The position numbers and the translations under genes are program-made. 6,023 nucleotides of DNA from an uncultured Clostridia bacterium. GTDB taxonomy: Bacteria > Bacillota > Clostridia > Oscillospirales > Ruminococcaceae. Below the pieces are notes generated by a model. The model saw only the letters and a list, made by a program, of their open reading frames with translations. It did no database searches and was not told the DNA's origin. Location: NCBI GenBank assembly GCA_937894185.1, contig CALCSA010000366.1, forward strand, positions 1-6,023, read 5' to 3'. Shown one piece after another: positions 1 through 6,023 of the stretch. Position 1 is the first letter of the stretch; every line of letters starts with the position of its first letter.

Positions 1-76
1 GCTGCAGCAGCAAAGCGGTGACGGTGCTGTCCACCCCTCCGCTCATTCCCACCACTACCTGTTTCATTTCCTTCAT
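1..76 (-). CDS. mnmA: tRNA-specific 2-thiouridylase MnmA, N-terminal fragment (partial)
   Basis: Only the first 25 codons are present; the gene runs off the left edge. The fragment contains VVVGMSGGVDSTVTALLL, the PP-loop ATP-binding motif (SGGVDS) of N-type ATP pyrophosphatases. The GMSGGVDS context directly at the N-terminus is typical of MnmA, which uses persulfide sulfur and ATP to form the 2-thio group of wobble uridine 34 in Lys, Glu and Gln tRNAs in the cytoplasm. LarE, argininosuccinate synthase and other PP-loop enzymes were considered; LarE normally has a longer lead-in before the motif and reads AFSGGVDS. The start at 76 is preferred over the in-frame ATG at 67 because AAAGGGG lies 12 nt upstream of 76, while the only purine run near 67 is too close to the start. 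It follows a terminator and appears to have its own promoter, so it is probably a separate unit from mscS. The family call rests on few residues. Confidence 0.72.
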   Translation of the reverse strand, partial: MKEMKQVVVGMSGGVDSTVTALLLQ

Positions 77-88
77 TGGACTGTACCG

Positions 89-95
89 CCCCTTT
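89..95 (-). promoter_or_regulatory. Ribosome binding site of mnmA
   Basis: Reading the minus strand, AAAGGGG lies 12 nt before the ATG at 76. The spacing is slightly long but it is the only good Shine-Dalgarno match here, and it favours 76 over the ATG at 67, which would be 21 nt away. Confidence 0.5.
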
Positions 96-108
96 CTGTT
101 CTGTTCAG

Positions 109-137
109 ACTTTATCACATCCCACCGGGAAATTCAA
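109..137 (-). promoter_or_regulatory. Candidate sigma-A promoter for mnmA
   Basis: On the minus strand TTGAAT (132-137) and TAAAGT (109-114) are separated by 17 nt; each matches four of six consensus positions. An overlapping TG-n-GATAAA could act as an extended -10. The predicted start near 102 would give a leader of about 25 nt that contains the AAAGGGG ribosome binding site. The position after a terminator and before mnmA supports it; the weak hexamers limit confidence. Confidence 0.4.
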
Positions 138-162
138 CCGTGGGTTTTCCGTGGCTTTGCCA

Positions 163-179
163 GCGGGCCGGAAGCCCGC
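163..179. repeat. Short GC-rich inverted repeat upstream of mnmA
   Basis: GCGGGC (163-168) and GCCCGC (174-179) form a perfect 6-bp stem with a 5-nt loop. There is no following T-run on either strand, so it is not a convincing terminator. It lies between the mscS terminator and the candidate mnmA promoter and has no assigned role; it may be chance in GC-rich spacer DNA. Confidence 0.3.
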
Positions 180-219
180 CCTCACCGGTGGCTGGAGAAC
201 CCGGCCCCGGTGGTTTTGG

Positions 220-261
220 CCATAAAGAAACGGCCCCTGCTTGCGGGCCGTTTCTTTATGG
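220..261 (-). terminator. Strong intrinsic terminator after mscS (bidirectional shape)
   Basis: A perfect 17-bp inverted repeat (220-236 with 245-261) encloses an 8-nt loop. The core is CGGCCC/GGGCCG flanked by an A-rich arm (AAAGAAA) and a T-rich arm (TTTCTTTA). This is the usual shape of a Firmicutes intrinsic terminator, with the U-rich tract forming the 3' arm of the extended stem. Because the A and T arms are symmetric, it could work in both directions. It lies 23 nt beyond the mscS stop codon and marks the end of the unit that includes mscS. Confidence 0.87.
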
Positions 262-284
262 TTGGCAGGAGGCCCGGCGGACTG

Positions 285-1121
285 TCAGGCCGGCGGCGCG
301 GGGGCGGCGGGCATGGCGGTGGAAAATTCGATGCCCGCTTCGTCAAAGGCGTGTTTGATCTGGCGGCGCACCTCGCTGCAGGCGGCAAAGCTCAGGCCGA
401 TGTGTTCGGTCCACATGCTGGCCCGCAGCTCCACGCCGTACACCCCAAGGGCCCGGACATACACCGTCACCTTGGGCAGATGCATCTCCTCGGGGGTGCG
501 GGTATCCACATAATCGGGATGTTCCCCTACCACCCGGGCCATAATCTCCATGGCCCGTTCCATATCCGCCTCATATTTAATGATCACATCGATAAAGGCG
601 GAGGCCCGTGCCTGCTGAAAGTTGGAGTTTTCAATCATATCCTTGTTAATGGTGGAGTTGGGCACAATGATGCGGCTGTTCATAAAGGTGCGGATCACCG
701 TGTGCCGCAGGGTGATGTCCTCGATATACCCAGTGATTCCCGCGTTGACCAGCTTAATCCGGTCCCCCACCTCGAAAGGTTTGGATACCGTGAGGACAAC
801 GCCGTTGACCGCGTTGCCAAGGGATTCCTGTGCCGCAAGGCTCAACGCCAAAGCGGCGATTCCAGAACCGGCCAGCAGCGTCTCGATTCCCTTATCAAAC
901 TGGTCCAGCTGCCCCAGCGCAAACACAATCCCCACCAAATAAATTAAAATTGCAATAACATTGTGCAAAAACTTCCCATAGAGCTTGTTGTACTGCTTGT
1001 TGCGGGTCGCTCTGCCCACAATTTTGGAAATGATGGTGGTGCAGGCCAGAATCAGAACGATGCGCAGCAAAATATATCCGCTATCCTGGCTGTTAAAAAG
1101 GGAAACCAACAGTTCATTCAT
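285..1121 (-). CDS. mscS: Small-conductance mechanosensitive channel, MscS family
   Basis: The 278-aa product is close to the length of E. coli MscS. MscS proteins form heptameric cytoplasmic-membrane channels that open under membrane tension and release solutes during hypo-osmotic shock. Hydrophobic segments lie near residues 16-36 and 52-72. The pore helix at 81-112 has the Gly/Ala-rich pattern AGSGIAALALSLAAQESLGN, followed by the hallmark PFEVGDRI (115-122) that opens the cytoplasmic beta domain, and then an alpha/beta domain to about 266. The tail is Ala/Pro-rich (PAAPAPPA). The start at 1121 is chosen because AGGAG lies 7 nt upstream; an in-frame ATG at 1190 would place 23 extra residues inside the upstream gene with no family resemblance. 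The ATG overlaps the end of the upstream gene by 8 nt (ATGAATGA), which suggests translational coupling. The family is clear; the exact subtype (MscS versus an MscS-like channel with other ion preference) is not resolved. Confidence 0.93.
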   Translation of the reverse strand: MNELLVSLFNSQDSGYILLRIVLILACTTIISKIVGRATRNKQYNKLYGKFLHNVIAILIYLVGIVFALGQLDQFDKGIETLLAGSGIAALALSLAAQESLGNAVNGVVLTVSKPFEVGDRIKLVNAGITGYIEDITLRHTVIRTFMNSRIIVPNSTINKDMIENSNFQQARASAFIDVIIKYEADMERAMEIMARVVGEHPDYVDTRTPEEMHLPKVTVYVRALGVYGVELRASMWTEHIGLSFAACSEVRRQIKHAFDEAGIEFSTAMPAAPAPPA

Positions 1122-1656
1122 GTTGTTGCTCCTGCGGTTGCTCCGGGAAAGCCTCCCCTTCCCCGGATAGGTCCGAATCGCCGCCCTCACAGGCGGCTTT
1201 CAGCTCCAGATAAAACTTCCTGAGGGCCTCCTGCCCGGCGAGGTCCCCCTCCACCGGGCCGTAGGGGGTCTCCAGATAGAGGGAACGGCCCTTGGCGCTG
1301 AGGATCAGTCCCCGGCCCCGTTTGCTCTCCCGAAAGGTGAGATGCCGGATTTCCTCATAGGGAATGGTCATGGCCCTGCCGGAAAGACTCAGCTCCACCC
1401 GGTCTTCCCCGAGGATTGCTGCGCCGCGTCGGGTATAAAGGTTCCCCAGCCGAAAGCGCAGGCTCCACCAAATGGCTGCCAGCCCTGCCAGCATCAGCAA
1501 GGGGGCCACAAAGGAAGGCCACCGGAACCAATACCGGCAGCACAGGGATTCCGCCAGCCCAGCCAGCAAAAGCCATCCCACCATCAGAGCCATCATCAGC
1601 CCCATGTAAAGGAAGCCGTTAACGTAATAAAAAAGGTGTTCCTTGGGGCTTAACAT
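1114..1656 (-). CDS. Uncharacterised membrane protein with two helices and a possible PH-like domain
   Basis: I do not recognise a named family for this 180-aa protein. Two hydrophobic segments (about 13-36 and 48-65) form a hairpin near the N-terminus, ending in Trp and basic residues (WWSLRFR). Residues about 70-152 look like a small soluble beta-rich domain with the string IPYEEIRHLTFRESKRGRGLILSAKG in two parts (98-110 and 111-122). This layout resembles bacterial PH-like/YcxB-like proteins, in which a membrane hairpin precedes a PH-fold domain, but that is a pattern impression only. The tail (157-180) is acidic and Gln-rich and may be disordered. The ATG at 1656 is preceded by AAAGG with 9-nt spacing, 20 nt after the aspS stop, so it is probably read from the aspS transcript. 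Its last 8 nt overlap the mscS start, so the two products are likely made in linked amounts. A role in channel function or the envelope is inference from position only. Confidence 0.78.
   Translation of the reverse strand: MLSPKEHLFYYVNGFLYMGLMMALMVGWLLLAGLAESLCCRYWFRWPSFVAPLLMLAGLAAIWWSLRFRLGNLYTRRGAAILGEDRVELSLSGRAMTIPYEEIRHLTFRESKRGRGLILSAKGRSLYLETPYGPVEGDLAGQEALRKFYLELKAACEGGDSDLSGEGEAFPEQPQEQQHE
1129..1133 (-). promoter_or_regulatory. Ribosome binding site that fixes the mscS start
   Basis: AGGAG on the minus strand sits 7 nt before the ATG at 1121. It lies inside the last codons of the preceding membrane-protein gene, so ribosomes finishing that gene arrive on top of the mscS start. 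It supports 1121 over the longer in-frame start at 1190. Confidence 0.8.
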
Positions 1657-1676
1657 GAAACCCTACCTTTACCAGT

Positions 1677-3464
<1,788 letters not shown>

Positions 3465-3473
3465 AAAGCGGTT

Positions 3474-3480
3474 CTCCTTT
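3474..3480 (-). promoter_or_regulatory. Ribosome binding site that fixes the aspS start
   Basis: AAAGGAG on the minus strand, 9 nt before the ATG at 3464. It rules out the longer in-frame extension, which would reach 3563 and lacks a comparable site. Confidence 0.8.
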
Positions 3481-3552
3481 TGTATTGGAATGGATCGTTC
3501 AGCCGTCGCATCGGCCCAAAGCCTTTGTCTGATCCCTCCACAGCGGCACAGG

Positions 3553-3578
3553 ACCGGAGCCATATCGATAGCTCCGGT
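3553..3578 (-). other. Hairpin between the aminotransferase and aspS genes
   Basis: ACCGGAGC (3553-3560) and GCTCCGGT (3571-3578) form a perfect 8-bp stem around a 10-nt loop, which itself contains the palindrome TATCGATA. It begins 7 nt after the aminotransferase stop codon. No T-run follows on the minus strand, so it is a poor intrinsic terminator; it could reduce read-through, protect the 3' end of a processed upstream mRNA, or bind a regulator. The rest of the 121-nt gap (3465-3552) shows no convincing promoter and no T-box motif. Confidence 0.45.
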
Positions 3579-3585
3579 GCAGTGG

Positions 3586-4896
3586 TTACGCTCCTGTCTT
3601 TTCGGTTAGCTGGGCCTCTTGCAGAAGTTTTTCTCCGCAGGCCAGCCGGACGCACAGGCAGAGCAGCGACGCCGCCATTTCAACATCCTTGGTCTGGGCA
3701 AAGGTGGGGGCAATGCGAATGTTACGGTCTTTGGGGTCGTTTCCGTAGGGGAAGGTGGCGCCGGCTCCGGTCATCACCACTCCCGCTTCCTTGCAAAGGG
3801 CAACGGTGCGCCCTGCACAGCCGTCCATCACATCCAGAGGGATAAAGTATCCGCCCCGGGGTCTGGTCCATCTGGCCACTCCGGTGGGAGCAAGCTCCCG
3901 CTCCAACGTGTCCAGCACGGCGTCGAACTTGGGCCGCAGCAGAGCGGCCTGTTTTTCCATGTGGGACATAATCCCATCCATGTTTTTAAAGTAACGGGCA
4001 TGGCGCAGCTGATTGACCTTATCCCCCGAAATCATCTGCAGGCCGAAATGCTTCTTCAGCCACGCGATGTTGGCTGCCGAGCCGCCTGCGGCGGCGATTC
4101 CGGCACCGGCAAAGGAGATTTTGGAGGTGGAGGTAAAGAACAGGGCCATGTCGGGCTTGCCGGCTTTTTTCAGCTCGGCCATCAGACTGAGGAGCTTGTC
4201 TCCCTTGCCCGGCTCCAGATCATGGACAGCGTAGGCGTTGTCCCAAAAGATACGAAAATCCCCGGCAGCGGGAGAAAGGTTTGCCATTCTGCGGACCACC
4301 TCGTCTGAAAAGGTGATGCCCATGGGGTTCTGATACTTGGGGACACACCAGATTCCCTTGACGGCGGCGTCCTTCACCTGCTCCTCCACCACATCCATGT
4401 CGGGGCCATCGTCCTTCATGGGGACGGTGACCAGCTCAAAGCCAAAATGCTCGGTGACGGCAAAGTGGCGGTCGTATCCGGGGGAAGGGCAGAGAAACTT
4501 GATGGTTTCTTCCTTGCGCCAGCCCCCTTTGCCGCCGGGGAAGCCGTGAAGAAAGCCGATGCCCACACAGTCATGCATCAGGTTGAGGCTGGAGCTTCCC
4601 CCTACAATCACTTCGTCGGGTTCCAGTTCCAAAATCTCCCCCATCAGCCGCCGGGCCTCGGGAATGCCTTCCAGCACGCCGTAGTTGCGGCAGTCGAATC
4701 CGGTTTCGTCCAAAAAATCCTGTTTATCCTTTAAGAGATCGAACATGGGCATGGCCAAGTCCAACTGGTACCCGTCGGGTTTACCCCGGGAAAGATCCAG
4801 CCTGAGGCCTTTGTTTTTATATGCTTCGTACTGCTCTTGCAGCTCCTGAACTTCCTGCGCCAACTGAGCGGGAGTCATCTTTTGATAAGCTGTCAT
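3586..4896 (-). CDS. PLP-dependent aspartate aminotransferase, subgroup Ic
   Basis: This 436-aa fold type I aminotransferase probably interconverts aspartate plus 2-oxoglutarate with oxaloacetate plus glutamate in the cytoplasm. The N-terminal LDLSRGKPDGYQLDL (33-47) is characteristic of subgroup Ic aspartate aminotransferases, the group known from Corynebacterium and related to MocR-type domains. Other landmarks are YGVLEGIPEAR (72-82), the cofactor phosphate-binding SSS (101-103), QNPMG with Asn190, DNAY with Asp219 and Tyr222, the PLP Schiff-base lysine Lys259 in STSKISFAGAG, and Arg394 in RNIRIAPT for the substrate carboxylate. All key residues are present. The ATG at 4896 has AAGGAG (4906-4911) with 9-nt spacing. 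A promoter upstream and aspS downstream suggest this is the first gene of its unit, supplying aspartate next to the gene that uses it. Family membership is firm; substrate preference within class I is inferred, and a broader specificity is possible. Confidence 0.9.
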   Translation of the reverse strand: MTAYQKMTPAQLAQEVQELQEQYEAYKNKGLRLDLSRGKPDGYQLDLAMPMFDLLKDKQDFLDETGFDCRNYGVLEGIPEARRLMGEILELEPDEVIVGGSSSLNLMHDCVGIGFLHGFPGGKGGWRKEETIKFLCPSPGYDRHFAVTEHFGFELVTVPMKDDGPDMDVVEEQVKDAAVKGIWCVPKYQNPMGITFSDEVVRRMANLSPAAGDFRIFWDNAYAVHDLEPGKGDKLLSLMAELKKAGKPDMALFFTSTSKISFAGAGIAAAGGSAANIAWLKKHFGLQMISGDKVNQLRHARYFKNMDGIMSHMEKQAALLRPKFDAVLDTLERELAPTGVARWTRPRGGYFIPLDVMDGCAGRTVALCKEAGVVMTGAGATFPYGNDPKDRNIRIAPTFAQTKDVEMAASLLCLCVRLACGEKLLQEAQLTEKTGA

Positions 4897-4922
4897 AGTC
4901 TATGGCTCCTTATCTTGAGTTT

Positions 4923-4935
4923 GCCGGCAACCGGC
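4923..4935 (-). other. Small hairpin at the predicted 5' end of the aminotransferase mRNA
   Basis: On the minus strand GCCGG-TTG-CCGGC is a perfect 5-bp all-GC stem with a 3-nt loop. It begins about 2 nt after the transcription start predicted from the promoter at 4944-4972 and ends 11 nt before the ribosome binding site. A hairpin at the extreme 5' end can shield mRNA from 5'-end-dependent decay; that role is inferred. Confidence 0.4.
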
Positions 4936-4943
4936 CCCGCTCT

Positions 4944-4972
4944 ATTCTATACCGAAACTCCGCAATTTGCAA
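4944..4972 (-). promoter_or_regulatory. Sigma-A-type promoter for the aminotransferase-aspS unit
   Basis: On the minus strand TTGCAA (4967-4972) and TAGAAT (4944-4949) are separated by exactly 17 nt. TAGAAT matches five of six consensus positions and TTGCAA four of six. The local sequence is AT-rich compared with its surroundings. The -35 lies 10 nt after the larC stop codon, and the predicted start near 4937 gives a leader of about 40 nt to the ATG at 4896. This makes the aminotransferase the likely first gene of a new unit rather than part of a larC operon. Confidence 0.65.
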
Positions 4973-4982
4973 GATGTTAAAT

Positions 4983-6023
4983 TCAGTCTTGCATTTTTTC
5001 CCCGTATTTTTGAGTCAGAGCAGCGTAGGCGGCACTGAGCACCCGGTCGATGGGCAGGCCTTTTTCTCTGGCAACGGCTTTGGCGCTCTCGAATTCCACC
5101 TTGATTTTTTGTACTCCTTCCATGGTGGATTCTTTGATGATAACCGGGCCGTAGGGGGTTTCTACCGCAAGCTGCCGGCGCTCCATCACCCGGCGCTCCC
5201 GCAGGGAGGCCCGCACTCCTATGGTGGAGGTGTGGCGGAGCATCAGCCGGAAAAATTCTTCCTGCCGCCGGGGCTGGCAAAGGACACTTAAAATATGACC
5301 GGGACGGCCTTTTTTCATGGTGGCGGGAGTCACCCAGACATCCAGAGCACCGGCAGCCATCAGTTCTTCGCAGGCAAAGGCAAGGGCTTCGCTGGCGATG
5401 TCATCCAGATTGCAGGTCAGCTCACAGACGCTGTCCACGCCCTTTTGAGGCCCCTGCTCCTCCAAAGCCAGCACCCGCAGAACGTTGGCGGTGTGGGGGT
5501 AATTGCGCTTGCCGGCTCCGTACCCCACAGCGGTGACAGAAAAATCTTCCGGGGCTGCAAACCCGTCGGCCAGTGCTGCCACAATGGCTGCTCCGGTGGG
5601 GGTCACCAGCTCCCCTTTGTTTTCGGTAATGCGCAGGGGGATGTTGTGAGCGCGGGCAATTTCCAGAGTGGCAGGGGCCGGGATGGGAATGACCCCGTGC
5701 TGACAGCGGATGGTTCCCTGCCCTTCGGACAGGGGAGAACAGAGCACCTTCTCCACTCCCAGATTGTCCAGCAGGATGGCAGTTCCTACAATATCCACAA
5801 TGGAGTCCACCGCCCCCACCTCGTGGAAGTGGACCTCGTCCAACGGTTTCGCGTGAACTTTGGCCTCCGCCTCTGCCACCACCCGGAACATCCGCAGGGA
5901 AAGCTCCTTGACCCGGGGAGAGAGGGGAGATGCCTCAATCAACTCCCGAATATCCCCAAATCCGCGGTGAGCATGGTCGTGGCTATGGCTGTGGTCATGA
6001 TCGTGGTCATGATCGTGGTCATG
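4983..6023 (-). CDS. larC: Nickel insertion protein LarC (pyridinium bis-thiocarboxylate nickel cyclometallase), N-terminus missing
   Basis: LarC uses CTP to insert nickel into pyridinium-3,5-bisthiocarboxylate mononucleotide, giving the nickel-pincer cofactor of LarA-type racemases. The visible 346 residues start inside a His-rich segment (alternating His with Asp or Ser, about 1-19) as the reading frame enters from the right edge. Conserved LarC features follow: HFHEVGAVDSIVDIVG (65-80), GVIPIPAPATLEI (110-122), ELVTPTGAA (138-146), then the C-terminal catalytic LarC2 part from about 200 with ELTCNLDD (201-208), TPATMKKGRPG (232-242), STIGVR (266-271) and ETPYGPV (288-294). Full LarC proteins are about 400-420 aa, so roughly 70 N-terminal residues lie outside the window. 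Here both halves are one continuous frame, unlike Lactiplantibacillus plantarum, where larC1 and larC2 are joined by ribosomal frameshifting. No larA, larB or larE is visible; the PP-loop gene at the far end is MnmA-like, not LarE. There is no ribosome-binding evidence for an internal start at the TTG at 5942. Confidence 0.94.
   Translation of the reverse strand, partial: HDHDHDHDHDHSHSHDHAHRGFGDIRELIEASPLSPRVKELSLRMFRVVAEAEAKVHAKPLDEVHFHEVGAVDSIVDIVGTAILLDNLGVEKVLCSPLSEGQGTIRCQHGVIPIPAPATLEIARAHNIPLRITENKGELVTPTGAAIVAALADGFAAPEDFSVTAVGYGAGKRNYPHTANVLRVLALEEQGPQKGVDSVCELTCNLDDIASEALAFACEELMAAGALDVWVTPATMKKGRPGHILSVLCQPRRQEEFFRLMLRHTSTIGVRASLRERRVMERRQLAVETPYGPVIIKESTMEGVQKIKVEFESAKAVAREKGLPIDRVLSAAYAALTQKYGEKMQD
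5991..6023. repeat. larC: 12-bp tandem repeat coding the His/Asp stretch of LarC
   Basis: GTGGTCATGATC (plus strand) is repeated 2.75 times without a mismatch up to the window edge. On the coding strand each unit reads His-Asp-His-Asp. The next codons (5964-5990) keep the His pattern with Ser and Ala but lose the DNA repeat. A His-rich segment at this place is usual in LarC and is likely to bind nickel; the exact DNA repetition points to recent slippage, so repeat number may vary between strains. Confidence 0.85.

Noticed and set aside
1..76. PP-loop fragment as LarE, completing a lar cluster with larC
   Set aside because: The N-terminal GMSGGVDS context and the short lead-in before it fit MnmA better; LarE usually has a longer N-terminal lead and an AFSGGVDS motif. 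The gene is also in a separate unit about 5 kb from larC.
18..947. 309-codon open frame on the plus strand
   Set aside because: It lies antisense to the clear MscS gene, has low-complexity Gly/His/Pro-rich composition and no recognisable domain; it is a shadow of GC-biased codons on the other strand.
1253..1269. 17-bp sequence ACCGGGCCGTAGGGGGT shared with 5143-5159 in larC
   Set aside because: Both copies code TPYGPV in the same frame in two unrelated proteins and flanking bases differ; best explained by a common short beta-turn peptide plus shared codon bias, not by a mobile or regulatory repeat.
3465..3585. T-box riboswitch leader for aspS
   Set aside because: The gap is only 121 nt, no GGTGGNACCGCG-like T-box sequence is present, and the one hairpin lacks the terminator U-tract expected of a T-box attenuator.
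3619..4308. 229-codon open frame on the plus strand
   Set aside because: Fully antisense to the aminotransferase, whose motifs are intact; no independent support.
4923..4935. Intrinsic terminator for larC
   Set aside because: The stem is only 5 bp with no T-run, and it lies downstream of the promoter that drives the next gene.

Overview
The window looks like a chromosomal housekeeping segment from a Gram-positive anaerobe. The most likely source is a Clostridia (Oscillospirales-type) bacterium. The reasons are the GC-rich coding sequence with AT-richer gene starts, strong AGGAG-type Shine-Dalgarno sites, tight co-directional packing, and protein types common in that group (subgroup Ic aspartate aminotransferase, single-ORF LarC). 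This placement is an inference from gene content, not a phylogenetic result.

All six genes lie on the minus strand, so transcription runs from high to low coordinates. From right to left they are: larC (its N-terminus is cut off by the right edge, inside a His/Asp repeat); an 86-nt gap with a good sigma-A-type promoter; a PLP-dependent subgroup Ic aspartate aminotransferase; a 121-nt gap with an 8-bp hairpin; aspS (aspartyl-tRNA synthetase); 20 nt; a 180-aa two-helix membrane protein of unknown function; an MscS-type mechanosensitive channel gene that overlaps the previous gene by 8 nt; a strong terminator hairpin; and, after a 208-nt gap with a plausible promoter, the first 25 codons of a PP-loop gene that reads as mnmA (tRNA 2-thiouridylase), cut by the left edge.

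The aminotransferase, aspS, membrane protein and mscS probably form one transcription unit, starting near 4937 and ending at the hairpin at 220-261. aspS may also have its own control from the 121-nt gap. Functionally the unit pairs an enzyme that makes aspartate with the enzyme that charges it onto tRNA, followed by a membrane module of a channel and an uncharacterised partner. larC belongs to nickel-pincer cofactor synthesis, and its partners (larB, larE, larA) are not in view.

I found no mobile element, CRISPR array, tRNA or rRNA, and no gap over 300 bases without a gene. I do not see a new multi-gene system here. The most open item is the unknown membrane protein that is translationally coupled to the mechanosensitive channel.
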